This document shows, piece by piece, positions 7,242 to 16,918 of a stretch of 60,314 bases of DNA. The notes under the pieces are model-generated. The model saw nothing but the letters and a program-made list of their open reading frames with translations. It had not been told where the DNA came from and did not search any database. The translations under genes were made by a program, and so were the position numbers. This stretch comes from Bacteroidota bacterium (GTDB lineage: Bacteria; Bacteroidota; Bacteroidia; Chitinophagales; Saprospiraceae): assembly GCA_963169325.1 (NCBI GenBank), contig CAUJEY010000294.1:1-60314 (forward strand), in the 5' to 3' direction. Within the stretch, counting starts at the first letter, position 1. Each line of letters begins with the position of its first letter.

Positions 7242-8984
7242 ATGCGTCTTATTTGCCTTTTGATCTGTTTTACGGCTGTGCTAATCCCAAATTTAAGGGC
7301 ACAACCGCGGGACTTTGTCCAATTAACCCAAACATTTTTGCCAACGGCAAAAGCATCTTTTACATCCCCCGTGTTCGAAATACCACTGCACGAAACAGCG
7401 CATTTCGTCGCCTTGGCGATGCGTTGCGTCGGCGAAGCGGGCGGGGTTCAATTTGATGTACGATCTGCCACAAAAGACGGTCAATGGGGTGCCTGGCAAA
7501 CCCTGGCAGACGATCACCATGCCATGCCCATGCCCGGACAGCGGCAGTTTGAAATGGTTTTTTTACCGGCTGATGCCCGCCGGATACAGGTTCAAGCCAC
7601 TGGTTTAATAGCGCCTGTGGATGCGGAATTATTTTTTTTCTCCCCGGTTGGAGTGCCGGACAAGGACCCCGCCCCGATAGCACCCATTGCGGACCGCTCC
7701 GCCTGTCCCTGTCCGCAACCGGCCTACGTGAACCGCGTCGGCTGGGGCGGCCCAGCCGGTCAGCAACCCGGTTGCACCCCGGCGTACACCAATGTCACAC
7801 ATTTAGTCGTACACCACCAGGCCGGCGCGGCCAATCCGCCGTATTCGGCTACGGTACAAGCCATCTGGCAATTGCACGTAAATACCAATGGCTGGTGCGA
7901 TATCGGTTACAACTGGCTGATTGCGCCCGACGGAACGGTATTTGAAGGCCGCGCCGGTGGCAACAACGTTATAGGAGCGCATTTCAGCGGCAACAACTCC
8001 AATACGATGGGTGTCTGTTTTCTGGGCAATTTTCAAAACGATCAGCCCACCGCCGCCGCGCTGGCCAGCCTGGAAAAACTGCTGGCCTGGAAATGTTGCG
8101 ACAGCAATATTGAACCCACCGGAACCTCGTTGCACGCCGGCTCCGGCCTGATGCTGAACCATATCTGCGGGCACCGCGACGGCGGCTCCACCCTGTGTCC
8201 GGGCGATAACCTGTACGCGAAACTGCCTGTCATCCGCCCCGACACCGACAGTCTGTACCACGATCCCAGCGGTTGCGACGGCATTTGGCCGCCGGCCAAT
8301 GATGCCTGCGCCGACGCTTCGCTGCTCGTGAGCGCCGAAACCTGCGAACCCGTCGCGGCCACCACCGACGGCGCATCGGCCTCCGGTGTGCCCATTCCGG
8401 CCTGCAGCGGATTCACCAGCGGCAGTGCGCTGGATGTGTGGTTCCGGTTTACGGCAATAGATTCGAAACACCGCGTGACGGTGACGCCACTGGGCCCGGC
8501 GCCGGATGGCCTCGATCCAGTGGTGGCTCTGTACGACGCCAACTGTGCCGCCCCACAACTGATCCAATGTATCGATGCGCCGGGCGGCCCGGGCGGGCTC
8601 ACTATCCTCAACCTGGAAAACCTGACCCCGGGACAACAATACCGCATCCGCGTTTTCGATTTTGGCAATGCACCGGCCGCCAACGGGCGTTTTAATATTT
8701 GCGTGTTGACCGGCGCCAGCGTGGGTATTGCCGAAGCCGGCGTATCCGGCGCCTGGCATATTTACCCTAATCCGGCCACCGGATGGGTGACGGTGCAATT
8801 GTCGGAAACCTTTTATCGTGACGGTCTTTTACGGGTGCTGAATATCGGTGGAATTCCGGTCCGGGAGCAACGCCTCACCCAACGGGAAACCCGGATCGAT
8901 TTGTCGGGTTTGCCGGCAGGCCTTTACCTGGTGGAACTACAAACGGAAGCAGGGGCGGAGTGGAGGCGGGTGGTGCTGCGGTAG
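7242..8984 (+). CDS. T9SS-secreted N-acetylmuramoyl-L-alanine amidase (PGRP/Amidase_2)
   Basis: A 580-residue exported protein. The signal peptide is about residues 1-20, followed by a beta-rich region (to about 150). A peptidoglycan-recognition/amidase_2 domain spans about 160-340: VVHHQ near 189 and CGHRDGG...TLCPGD near 309-320 give the zinc ligands, with GYNWLIAPDGTVFEGRAG between them. A prepeptidase-like beta domain follows (about 352-492). The T9SS sorting domain runs from about 505, with YPNPATG and LPAGLYLVEL. It should cleave the amide between muramic acid and the stem peptide at the cell surface or outside, in wall turnover or attack on other bacteria. It lies alone between the AT-rich island and the convergent GH43 gene. 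Confidence 0.92.
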   Translation: MRLICLLICFTAVLIPNLRAQPRDFVQLTQTFLPTAKASFTSPVFEIPLHETAHFVALAMRCVGEAGGVQFDVRSATKDGQWGAWQTLADDHHAMPMPGQRQFEMVFLPADARRIQVQATGLIAPVDAELFFFSPVGVPDKDPAPIAPIADRSACPCPQPAYVNRVGWGGPAGQQPGCTPAYTNVTHLVVHHQAGAANPPYSATVQAIWQLHVNTNGWCDIGYNWLIAPDGTVFEGRAGGNNVIGAHFSGNNSNTMGVCFLGNFQNDQPTAAALASLEKLLAWKCCDSNIEPTGTSLHAGSGLMLNHICGHRDGGSTLCPGDNLYAKLPVIRPDTDSLYHDPSGCDGIWPPANDACADASLLVSAETCEPVAATTDGASASGVPIPACSGFTSGSALDVWFRFTAIDSKHRVTVTPLGPAPDGLDPVVALYDANCAAPQLIQCIDAPGGPGGLTILNLENLTPGQQYRIRVFDFGNAPAANGRFNICVLTGASVGIAEAGVSGAWHIYPNPATGWVTVQLSETFYRDGLLRVLNIGGIPVREQRLTQRETRIDLSGLPAGLYLVELQTEAGAEWRRVVLR

Positions 8985-9002
8985 CATCGTGTCAACCATA
9001 AC

Positions 9003-10742
9003 TTACCTGCACTTAACCGCCGGACTCATCTGCGACACCCCACTTTCATTAAACGCCTCAATCGCAAAATAATAGTCCTGTCCAACATTTAAAGCGCGGA
9101 TATCCAGTGTGTTGCCGGCATCAGCCCATACCTGCCAGGTTTGGTATAGTTTGTCCGGCGCAATACCCCAGCGAATATTGTAGCCCACCGTACCCGGTAC
9201 GGGTTTCCAGGTCACGGAACAGTTGCGCGGGTCGGGATCGCGGCGCGCCTGCAATCCTACCGGTACGGCCGGCAAGGCGCCGTTGGCGCTGCCGAATACG
9301 CGGATATCGCTGATAGCCAGGTTGCGGGCGCCGACGTAGCGGTGTTCAAAACGGATAAAACGGGTTTTCACCGCGCTGGGTAATTCCAGGTAGGCATTGG
9401 GACGGTCGGTGCGGTTGTTCCAAAGATCGGCCAGGGTATCCCAGTGAATGGCATCGGTGGAGTGCAGCATCCGGAACTGTGTGCACACGCTGGAATCGCT
9501 GGCGAAAACCCCTGATTGATAATCAGTATAGTTCACTTGCACGGCCCGCACCTCACAGCGGCGCTGCAAATCCACCTGGAGCCACTCCCCCGGATTTTTA
9601 GTTTGCGCCACCCAGTAGCTACGCGGATTTTCGTCTGTCACGCGGATAGCATCAAAGGTGTCGCGCACGGAGGAGGCTGTTGCGGGTTTGCGGTACGACA
9701 GCAGCATCCAGCCGGTAAACAGGTCGTTGGCATCGCTCCAGGTATCCGGGGGCATATACTGTGGAAAATCGCCGAAACGGGTATTGCTGAACATTTGCCC
9801 GTCAGCATCGAATCCGGCGGGGAACATGGCCATACGGCGTTCGAAGTTCCAGTTGACGGCGATCCAGGGCGTGCCGGTGTTCCAGTAGTTGCCGTGGTTA
9901 TCCTGAAACGTGTTGCCGTGACCGGCGCCCACTACAAAGCCCCCGGGTTTGTAGGAAACGGGGTTGTATGCTGCATAGGTGAAGGGACCCAGCGGATCGT
10001 CGCCCACGTAGGTGCCGTTGGCGTACACATTGTACTCGGTGCCGGGCGCGCCGTATTGCAGGTAATATTTGCCGTTGTGTTCAGTCATCCAGGCGCCTTC
10101 CATAAAGGGTTTAATGGTATCCGTGTGGTTGAGCCCGAAGCGTTCCCAGCCGTGTTGTTCGGGGTGCAGGTAAAACAGTTTTTTCGCATCTCCCTTGTAT
10201 GCCAGCCGTTTGGCCGGGTCCAGTTCAATGCCGTATAGCGGATACACATTCGAGGAGCCGAAGTACATATACCAGCGCCCGGTGCGGTTGTCGTGGAAGA
10301 GGGCGGGGTCCCAGGGGCCCAGGGCATCGCCGGGCATACGCGGCAGCCAGCGGTTATAGAAATGCAGTTCGCCCGTCTCGGGTGCGGTGCTGTATAGTAT
10401 GGGCCGCTGTTCGAAGGTGGACTGGAACAACAGCAACGTATCCCCCATCGACCAGGCGGCAGGTGCGCAGTTGTCTTCGAAAGGCCAGCGGCTGGGTTTT
10501 ATATAGTGCCATTGCAACAGGTCTTTCGAATGCCAGTAGCCGCCCGAGATTGTGGCAAACAGATAGTATTCGCCTTTGTGATTGATAATGACCGGGTCGG
10601 CGCCGGAGCGGTAGGAGATGTTTTGATTGAGTTGTTCGAAGTTGTATTGATAGTTGAGGTCAACGGGGTTGCAGTAGGTGCGTTGGGCCGCAGCGACAAA
10701 AGGTAATGTAATGAAGGCGATAAAAACGAAGGGTTTGAACAT
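9003..10742 (-). CDS. Secreted GH43-type glycoside hydrolase with discoidin-like and FnIII modules
   Basis: A 579-residue protein with a signal peptide (MFKPFVFIAF to AAA, about 1-19). The five-bladed propeller catalytic domain spans about 40-350 and shows the expected acidic triad: Asp49 (SGADPVI), Asp145 (GPWDPALF) and Glu215 (FMEGAWM). A coagulation-factor 5/8 C (discoidin) carbohydrate-binding module follows (about 365-480, with WLQVDLQRRCEVRAVQVN), then a fibronectin III domain (about 490-575). The family hydrolyses arabinan, xylan or related side chains; substrate is not determinable here. There is no YPNP sorting domain, so it may be periplasmic. It is divergent from the Rpn-like gene to its right and convergent with the amidase. 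Confidence 0.88.
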   Translation of the reverse strand: MFKPFVFIAFITLPFVAAAQRTYCNPVDLNYQYNFEQLNQNISYRSGADPVIINHKGEYYLFATISGGYWHSKDLLQWHYIKPSRWPFEDNCAPAAWSMGDTLLLFQSTFEQRPILYSTAPETGELHFYNRWLPRMPGDALGPWDPALFHDNRTGRWYMYFGSSNVYPLYGIELDPAKRLAYKGDAKKLFYLHPEQHGWERFGLNHTDTIKPFMEGAWMTEHNGKYYLQYGAPGTEYNVYANGTYVGDDPLGPFTYAAYNPVSYKPGGFVVGAGHGNTFQDNHGNYWNTGTPWIAVNWNFERRMAMFPAGFDADGQMFSNTRFGDFPQYMPPDTWSDANDLFTGWMLLSYRKPATASSVRDTFDAIRVTDENPRSYWVAQTKNPGEWLQVDLQRRCEVRAVQVNYTDYQSGVFASDSSVCTQFRMLHSTDAIHWDTLADLWNNRTDRPNAYLELPSAVKTRFIRFEHRYVGARNLAISDIRVFGSANGALPAVPVGLQARRDPDPRNCSVTWKPVPGTVGYNIRWGIAPDKLYQTWQVWADAGNTLDIRALNVGQDYYFAIEAFNESGVSQMSPAVKCR

Positions 10743-10815
10743 ACTGATATCAGACAGTTATGGTAAGAAAAAGGGAAGCGTGAATAATAAACAAAAAATG
10801 TTTTTAATAAAATAT

Positions 10816-10847
10816 TTTGTTTTAAAAATACAAGAGCCATATCTTCG
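10816..10847 (+). promoter_or_regulatory. Candidate promoter of the first Rpn-like nuclease gene
   Basis: TTTG at 10816-10819, a 20-bp spacer, and TATCTTCG at 10840-10847 (7/8 to TAnnTTTG). It would give a leader of only about 15 nt before the ATG at 10869. The upstream AT-rich segment is similar to that of the second Rpn-like gene at 16.9 kb. Confidence 0.45.
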
Positions 10848-10868
10848 CCTTCTGAAAATAACCCACCC

Positions 10869-11900
10869 ATGCCTACTGAAAAACATTCCCGCCCCGGCAA
10901 AAAAGAAAAAGCGCACGATGCTGTATTCAAGGCATTTTTCAGCGATGCAAAAATTGCTAAAAATTATTTGTTGAACTACAGTCCGGCGGAGATTCACCGC
11001 TACCTTGATTTCAATTTTTTTCGGAAATGTGACACTGCATTTGTGAGCGGGCGTTTCGGAATTTCCTTTAGCGATGTGCTTTATGAAACCCGATTGATGA
11101 ATGGAGCGCTTGCCCGCTTGCTTTTTTTGTTTGAGCATAAAAGCTATTTACCTACGGTACCCATTTATTTGCAGTTATTGGACTATCTTTTGCAGATTTG
11201 GGAAGACGATATCAAAAATAAACGACCACTTTCTATCATTATCCCGGTTGTCGTTTATCACGGGGAACAAGGATGGGAGCAAAAGCCCTTTGCAGATTAT
11301 TTTGCTGTTTTGCCTGAAGATTGGCGCGCGTTTATTCCGAATTTTCATTACCTGCTGACTGATCTGAGCCAGATTCCACAACAGGTGATTCAGGCCAAAG
11401 AGGAAAGCGAATACCTGCGGAATTTGTTTTTAGCTTTAAAATTTGCCAGAAATAAACAATTTTTAAAGGGAAACTGGAGAGAAATCCTTACTTTTGAAGG
11501 GGCGTTTTACAGAAGTGATCGTGAGGCTCTGCTCCTTCAAACCCTTACTTTTTACATTATTAAGATTTCTAAAATGGAGGCAACTGAAATAAAAGAACTT
11601 AAGAAACAACTTCCCGAGCCTACCCGGAAGGTTATTGAAATCGCGCGTGAAATTTTTGGCGATGAGATACCCAAATTTGTAAAGGACGAATGGGAGAAAA
11701 AGGCACTCCGAAAAGGCCACAAAAAAGGTCGTCAGGAAGGCCGTCAGGAAGGCCGTCAGGAAACAACCCAAGATTTCACTATTAAAATCATCCAAAAGTT
11801 CCCGGACTGGAGCGATGCCGAGGTAGCCGGATTCGTGGGTGTCACGCCGGAATATGTGCAACAAGTGCGGCTTATTATAGCCGAACAAAAATCACAGTGA
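10869..11900 (+). CDS. Rpn-family recombination-promoting nuclease / PD-(D/E)XK 'transposase'
   Basis: A 343-residue protein that begins with KKEKAHDAVFKAFFSD, typical of RpnA/YhgA-like proteins. The PD-(D/E)XK core is visible as Asp69 (SFSDVLYETRL) and FEHKS with Glu89-x-Lys91. Family members cleave DNA and promote RecA-independent recombination, and short internal products can inhibit them. Near the C terminus a charged repeat GRQEGRQEGRQE (three copies, 9 bp scale) links to a helix-turn-helix-like tail (DWSDAEVAGFVGVTPEYVQQ). The gene is AT-rich relative to its neighbours and probably mobile. No terminal inverted repeats or target duplication are seen. A related gene sits at 15892-16827. 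Confidence 0.85.
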   Translation: MPTEKHSRPGKKEKAHDAVFKAFFSDAKIAKNYLLNYSPAEIHRYLDFNFFRKCDTAFVSGRFGISFSDVLYETRLMNGALARLLFLFEHKSYLPTVPIYLQLLDYLLQIWEDDIKNKRPLSIIIPVVVYHGEQGWEQKPFADYFAVLPEDWRAFIPNFHYLLTDLSQIPQQVIQAKEESEYLRNLFLALKFARNKQFLKGNWREILTFEGAFYRSDREALLLQTLTFYIIKISKMEATEIKELKKQLPEPTRKVIEIAREIFGDEIPKFVKDEWEKKALRKGHKKGRQEGRQEGRQETTQDFTIKIIQKFPDWSDAEVAGFVGVTPEYVQQVRLIIAEQKSQ

Positions 11901-11956
11901 TGTCCCCTCTCTTGTGTTTCGGATACTGCGTAAATCAGAAATACAAGTATACCCGA

Positions 11957-12640
11957 CTAAGGTATTTTTTGCACCAAAATTGACTGAACCGCTTTACCGG
12001 TATTGTCCTCCAACATAACCGTATACATGCCCGGCGGCAAACTGGCCGGCATATAAACCTGACCGGGCGCCGCGGCAAGCCGGAGTGCCTCCCGGCCGTC
12101 GGCCTGAATAAAACGCAGATGTGCCACCCCGTCAGCACCCTCCAGGCGGAAAGTAGATGAAAAAGGATTGGGGTATAACCGGATATTTGATTGGGGCATT
12201 GGATGAATCGCCGTGCTTGTGCAGTTATTGATCTCGTACAGCGCTGAAGTAGAATCCGCCGGGTTATTTTGGTTAATGACGCTTATACGAACCAGCGCAC
12301 AGCCCGGATCTTCCGAATAATTGAAGTAGACGATCGACATTTCTCCGCTATCGCCCGGCATCAGGGAAAAATTAAAGGTGTTTCGACTGGGTAAATGGCT
12401 GAGATAAGGATCCAGCACCGCTGTCATGGCGGTAGGTGGCTGGATGGCCAGCACCTCCCTGATCCAGGTAAGCGCGAGTGGCTGATTGGTCAGATTGGTG
12501 ATAACGCCCCTGGCCACCGTATCACTGTTCGGGCTAACCTGGGCGTAAGAGATTGCCGGCGATATAGAAAAACTTGCTTGCGCATCCGTTTGTCCGGAAA
12601 TGCCGATGCATAACAACGCGGAAAAAAAGAGTGATTTCAT
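11957..12640 (-). CDS. Secreted T9SS-sorted protein of unknown function
   Basis: A 227-residue protein with a signal peptide (MKSLFFSALLCIGISG), one beta-sandwich-like region (about 21-140; VARGVITNLTNQPLALTWIR resembles an Ig/CARDB-type domain), and a T9SS C-terminal domain from about 152 (LYPNPFSS ... LPPGMYTVML). There are no catalytic motifs. It is downstream of the GH97 gene on the same strand after 80 bp and may belong to that transcript. Confidence 0.8.
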   Translation of the reverse strand: MKSLFFSALLCIGISGQTDAQASFSISPAISYAQVSPNSDTVARGVITNLTNQPLALTWIREVLAIQPPTAMTAVLDPYLSHLPSRNTFNFSLMPGDSGEMSIVYFNYSEDPGCALVRISVINQNNPADSTSALYEINNCTSTAIHPMPQSNIRLYPNPFSSTFRLEGADGVAHLRFIQADGREALRLAAAPGQVYMPASLPPGMYTVMLEDNTGKAVQSILVQKIP

Positions 12641-12720
12641 CTTGAGTTTTTATAGTTATAAATCAATGGTTATATTACCGGGATAATATCACTATTCCGG
12701 AATCATCCGGAGCGAAGAGG

Positions 12721-14688
12721 TTATTTCAGTTGCCGCAGTACCGCCACAAAACCGCCACCCGGCGCTAAGTCAATTTTCAGTTGGTCGCTGTTTTTTACCC
12801 GTTTCACGTCGCGGCGGAAGTCCTGCGCATTCCGGTTAGCGTTGATACCGTCTTCGTAAAACTCCATTTCGAAGTCGCCGGCCGGCAGGAAATCGAGTTT
12901 TAAAAACAGCCGGCGCGCATCCCAGTCGGTCATGGCGCCAAGATACCACAGATTATCGCTTCCCAATCGCGCCACCGCCACGTAATCGCCCACACTTCCG
13001 TCGAGCGCCACGGTTTTTTCCCAGGTAGCCGGCACATGGGCCAGGAAGCGCAGGCATTCGGGTTCTTTTCGGTAGTTACTGGGGCTGTCGGCCAGCATTT
13101 GGAGCGGACTTTCAAACACGATGTATTTGGCCAGTTCGTGGCAGCGGGTGCCGAGCGAGGCCGGGCGATTGAAGGCAGGCGACCAGTCGTCGCGCTGGTA
13201 GTTGAGCATGGCGCCGGGGGTGTAATCCATCGGTCCGGCTACCATACGAATAAAGGGCAGGGTGACATTGTGCTCGGGGTCAATACGTTTGTCTTTGTCC
13301 CATTTCGATTGTTCCAGACCGTACACGCCTTCGAAACTGAGCACGTTTGGCCAGGTTCGGTGCAGCCCTGCCGGTTTGTGCGCCCCGTGGAAATCGAGCG
13401 TGAGGCGATTAGCCGCGGCTTTTTCAGCCATTTTCCAATAGTAATTTACGGCGGGCTGGTCGTCGCGTTGCATGAAGTCAATTTTCAGGCCTTTGACGTC
13501 CCATTTTTTCAGATTGGGCAGCAGGGCGTCGAATTGTTTGTCGATGGAGGTCCAGGTAACCCACAGGATAAGGCCCACGTTTTTTGACCGGGCATAAGTG
13601 GCCAGTTCGTCCATGTTCAGTCCGGGCGGCACAGCGAGCAGGTCGGCGGGGTTGGACCAGCCTTCGTCGAGGATGATATAGTCCAGCCCGTTTTCGGCAG
13701 CGAAATCGACGAAGTGTTTGTAGGTGGCCGTGTTGATACCGGCGTGAAAATCGACGCCGGTAATATTCAGGTTGTTCCACCAATCCCAGGCGACTTTGCC
13801 GGGCCGGATCCAACCGGTTTCCGTCAGGCGGCTCGGTTCTGCCAGCAGCCAGGGCATTTGGTTGGTGAGCAGGTCGGCGTCGCGTTCGGCCACCAGAAAC
13901 AAGCGCCAGGGGTAGCTGCGTTGTCCGGAAGTGCGCGCCAGGAAGGGCTCGCGGTCGGTCACTTTGATGTCGCGATCGGAGGTTTCGAGCGTGTATTTGG
14001 GATATTGCGGGAACACACCCCGGAGTTTGGCGCCGGCTGCGCCGCGCAACCAGAGGCCGGGGTAATCCTGGAGATCCGTTTCCGTGAGGAGTACTTTTAC
14101 GCCGTTCTCAGCGGCCAGCAGGGCGGGGAGACTGGCGAGTTTGGTCTCGTTCAGGTCGGCCGGGGCGTAGGGGATGCAGACTCGTTCGTTGTGCGAGTAA
14201 AAACTTTCTTCTTCCGGGAAAAAGACGGTTTTGCCGTTGGCCATTTGAACATGGTAGGTTTCATTGACCACCGTTACCGGCACGCGGTTTTTAAACCGGG
14301 TGAAAAAGCAGTAGGCCACACCTTCGTCGTAAGCGCGAAAACGCACGCCCCAATCGCCGTCACAGTGCAGGGTCAGTTCGTTATAACGTTCCGGTATTTC
14401 CGCACTTTTCTGGTGTACAGGCGGGCGTTGTACCTCGTTCACGGTTCGTTTCTCCGTGCTCCTGACCTTTACTTGTTGTCCCAAAATACCGGCGCCTTCT
14501 ATTTCCAAGGCAATGGCGGCCGTGTTGAGCAGGGGTTGGCCGCGCAGGTTGAGCCGCCACGACAGATTCGGCGTGGTTTCGACGGCGATTTGTAAGGCGC
14601 CGTTGGGGGAGGAAAGGGTGTAAGCGGTTTGGGTGAAACCGGCAAGGGGCAGCAGGCAAAAAGCAAGCGGCAAAAGGCGAGTGCGCAT
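12721..14688 (-). CDS. GH97 family glycoside hydrolase (alpha-galactosidase/alpha-glucosidase)
   Basis: A 655-residue exported enzyme; the ATG at 14688 gives the signal peptide RLLPLAFCLLPLAGFTQ. The N-terminal beta-sandwich (about 25-280) is followed by a catalytic (beta/alpha)8 barrel with YIILDEGWSNPADLL, WDVKGLKIDFMQRDDQ and LTLDFHGAHKPAGLHRTWPN. In GH97 the Asp of KIDFM acts as nucleophile in retaining (BtGal97b-like) enzymes and is absent in inverting SusB-like ones. Its presence (about residue 402), with glutamates about 50 residues later in LSFEGVYGLE, points to a retaining alpha-galactosidase-type enzyme. It follows the M29 aminopeptidase by 61 bp on the same strand. Confidence 0.93.
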   Translation of the reverse strand: MRTRLLPLAFCLLPLAGFTQTAYTLSSPNGALQIAVETTPNLSWRLNLRGQPLLNTAAIALEIEGAGILGQQVKVRSTEKRTVNEVQRPPVHQKSAEIPERYNELTLHCDGDWGVRFRAYDEGVAYCFFTRFKNRVPVTVVNETYHVQMANGKTVFFPEEESFYSHNERVCIPYAPADLNETKLASLPALLAAENGVKVLLTETDLQDYPGLWLRGAAGAKLRGVFPQYPKYTLETSDRDIKVTDREPFLARTSGQRSYPWRLFLVAERDADLLTNQMPWLLAEPSRLTETGWIRPGKVAWDWWNNLNITGVDFHAGINTATYKHFVDFAAENGLDYIILDEGWSNPADLLAVPPGLNMDELATYARSKNVGLILWVTWTSIDKQFDALLPNLKKWDVKGLKIDFMQRDDQPAVNYYWKMAEKAAANRLTLDFHGAHKPAGLHRTWPNVLSFEGVYGLEQSKWDKDKRIDPEHNVTLPFIRMVAGPMDYTPGAMLNYQRDDWSPAFNRPASLGTRCHELAKYIVFESPLQMLADSPSNYRKEPECLRFLAHVPATWEKTVALDGSVGDYVAVARLGSDNLWYLGAMTDWDARRLFLKLDFLPAGDFEMEFYEDGINANRNAQDFRRDVKRVKNSDQLKIDLAPGGGFVAVLRQLK

Positions 14689-14749
14689 GGATAGGGTATT
14701 TTTGGGTAAAAATAGACAGGATTTGCAGGATTTGAATCCATCCAAAAAT

Positions 14750-15850
14750 CTAAATCAAAAACTTCCCGTCCCGGTAAATCACTTCCCCATCGGCGGTAAT
14801 TTCTCCGCCGCGGGTCATGTCGGTGATCATGTCCCAGTGCACAGAGGATTCGTTTTTGCCGCCGCATTGCAGGTAACTTTGCCCGATGGCCATGTGAATG
14901 GAGCCGCCGATTTTTTCATCGAACAGGATATTTTTGGTGATACGGCTGATGTCGTAGTTGGTGCCGATGGCGGCTTCGCCGAAACGGCGTGTGCCTGGGA
15001 TGGTGAAGATTTGGTCAAGGAAATCCTGACCGCGGCGCGCTTCCCATTTTTCGATAAAACCTTCTTTTACCCACAGCGTGACGCCTTCTACCTCGTTGCC
15101 CTGGTAGATACAAGGAAAAGAAAAGTGTACCGTGCCATTTACGCTGTCCTCCACCGGGCTGGTGAACACCTCGCCGGAGGGCATGTTGTTTTGGCCGTCG
15201 GAGTTGATCCAGGTGCGGCCTTTGGTATTGAACGTGATATCGGTGCCTTCGGCGGTATAACGTATAGATGTACAGGCGTTGAGGTGATCCACGATACGTT
15301 GCTGACTGGCGCGCACCTGCAACCAGGCCTGCATGGGATCGTCTTCGAAAAGTTTACAGGCGCCGAATACAAAGTTTTCGTACTCGCTGAGGCTCATGCC
15401 CGCTTCCTGGGCTGCCGCATCGGTGGGATACTGGCAAAGGTTGCGGCGCAGGCGTTTGTCGGCAATGCGCTCGAAGTAGGCCTTGTTGATGGGCGCCAGG
15501 GTTTCCTGTCTGATTTTGGAACGATCGGACGGCGCGTTCTGCATTTCCCGCAGGTTGAACGGCGCCCGGATGTTGAGGTAACAATCGAAGGTTTCCATAC
15601 CCAGTTTCGTCAGGGTGGGCGGGGTTTGTAAGGCCTGGTTGGAGCCGTTTTGCAGGAGGATCAGTTCGCGCTCGCGGAAGGCCAAGTCGCATTCGACTAA
15701 CGCAGCGCCGGCGGACAGGGCTTCGCGGTATACTTCGCGCACCAGCGGTTCGGCCAGTGTGGTGCTGCTGATAAGAATTTTGTCGCCAGGCGTCACGCGC
15801 AGGCAGTAATGGGTAAGCAGGGAAGCGTAGCGGGAAAGAATAGAAGGCAT
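14750..15850 (-). CDS. M29 family aminopeptidase (aminopeptidase T/II type)
   Basis: A 366-residue cytosolic metallopeptidase with no signal peptide. All family metal ligands are visible: Glu in NMPSGEVFTSP, Glu in FGEAAIGTN, His and Tyr in GGSIHMAIGQSY, and the His and Asp of SSVHWDMI. It should remove N-terminal residues from peptides. The length matches the family (about 360-410). It follows the second Rpn-like gene by 41 bp and precedes GH97, all on the minus strand. Confidence 0.93.
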   Translation of the reverse strand: MPSILSRYASLLTHYCLRVTPGDKILISSTTLAEPLVREVYREALSAGAALVECDLAFRERELILLQNGSNQALQTPPTLTKLGMETFDCYLNIRAPFNLREMQNAPSDRSKIRQETLAPINKAYFERIADKRLRRNLCQYPTDAAAQEAGMSLSEYENFVFGACKLFEDDPMQAWLQVRASQQRIVDHLNACTSIRYTAEGTDITFNTKGRTWINSDGQNNMPSGEVFTSPVEDSVNGTVHFSFPCIYQGNEVEGVTLWVKEGFIEKWEARRGQDFLDQIFTIPGTRRFGEAAIGTNYDISRITKNILFDEKIGGSIHMAIGQSYLQCGGKNESSVHWDMITDMTRGGEITADGEVIYRDGKFLI

Positions 15851-15891
15851 GGTTGTTTTTTGGGGTAAAAGTAATGTGGTGGGGCGAATTT

Positions 15892-16827
15892 TTAATTCGC
15901 CTGGTTGTCGGAAAGCTCGTCGTGAATTTTTTGGACTAAATCCTCCGGCACTGCCAACATATCAACAACTTGCTGAACGCTGGAACCGTTTCGGAGCAAA
16001 TGCTCAATAATTCTACGAAGTGTCAATTCTTCACCTTGTTTTAAACCTTGTTTTAAACCTTCTTCTAAACCTTGTTTTAAACCTTCTTCTTTAATTTTTC
16101 CTTCAACTAATTCTAGAATGCCCATTTTTTTGCGTTTTGGATGAATTTCTTCTTCGAGTTGATGATAAAATTCCGACCGCTCAAATTTCGAATAATATTT
16201 GATAAATGCCAACAATTTGTGTATCCTTTGACGATTAAAATTCCGTTTAAGCAGCATTTTCACCAATTGAATTTTAAAGACGTATTTTTGTTCATCCGTT
16301 CGGCTGTTTTGCTTCAAGCCGTACCATGCGGTGGCTAAAGCCAATGCAAACGGATTATCAGACGCTTCCAATTCCTGAATTTTAAAATCCCTGATTTTGC
16401 AAATTCGAAATTGATAGGACACCGTTGTTCCCATGAAAGAATGCTGGTAAGTATTCGGCCGGAAACGAGGACTATCATCGGCGAGAATTGCCAAGGCGGT
16501 GATGTCGCGCCGGCGCAGGTCCCGAATCCTGTACTGGTAAATGTACATCCGTTCTGCAAAATCCGGGTCGGGGTAGTTTTGCGCCTCCACATGCAGCAAA
16601 AACCAACTATCCTCGCCACTTTTCAACCAAACCTTTACCAATTTGTCTGCAAACCGTTGCTGTTCCGCCGATTCCGGATAAATTTTAAGCAATTCTTTGT
16701 CCAGAAACTCGAATGGCTTTTCAAAATCAATCAAATGCAGATAAGGTTCGTAAAACCAGCGCAGAAAATCATCAAACAGGTCTTCAAGGATCGCTTTCCA
16801 GAGCTGATCCCGGGTAAATTCCACCAT
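15892..16827 (-). CDS. Rpn/PDDEXK-like putative transposase-nuclease
   Basis: A 311-residue protein of the broad Rpn/'YhgA-like' PD-(D/E)XK group. The core is Asp61 (RFADKLVKVW) and HVEAQ with Glu81-x-Gln83, where Gln replaces the usual Lys, then the aromatic QYRIRDLRRRD helix. The C terminus has the repetitive linker GLKQGLEEGLKQGLKQGEE encoded by near-identical 18-24 bp DNA units, then a small helical tail (SSVQQVVDMLAVPEDLVQ) resembling that of the other Rpn-like gene. It is AT-rich compared with the flanking M29 and pcrA genes. The ExQ variant occurs in this family, so activity cannot be judged from it. Confidence 0.8.
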   Translation of the reverse strand: MVEFTRDQLWKAILEDLFDDFLRWFYEPYLHLIDFEKPFEFLDKELLKIYPESAEQQRFADKLVKVWLKSGEDSWFLLHVEAQNYPDPDFAERMYIYQYRIRDLRRRDITALAILADDSPRFRPNTYQHSFMGTTVSYQFRICKIRDFKIQELEASDNPFALALATAWYGLKQNSRTDEQKYVFKIQLVKMLLKRNFNRQRIHKLLAFIKYYSKFERSEFYHQLEEEIHPKRKKMGILELVEGKIKEEGLKQGLEEGLKQGLKQGEELTLRRIIEHLLRNGSSVQQVVDMLAVPEDLVQKIHDELSDNQAN

Positions 16828-16873
16828 TTGTTTTCATGGTTATGAATGTGACTCTGGCTGCTTTTTTCAAAAA

Positions 16874-16904
16874 CAAAAGTGAGGATTTATGATTTAAACA
16901 CAAA
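16874..16904 (-). promoter_or_regulatory. Candidate promoter of the second Rpn-like gene
   Basis: Read on the minus strand: TTTG (16904-16901), 19 bp, CACTTTTG (16881-16874; 7/8 to TAnnTTTG). Transcription would start about 40 nt before the ATG at 16827. Confidence 0.4.
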
Positions 16905-16918
16905 ACATTTTATTTTAT

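Noticed and set aside
10869-11900. Insertion sequence with an active transposase
   Set aside because: The product is of the Rpn/PD-(D/E)XK type and no terminal inverted repeats or target-site duplication are seen around it.
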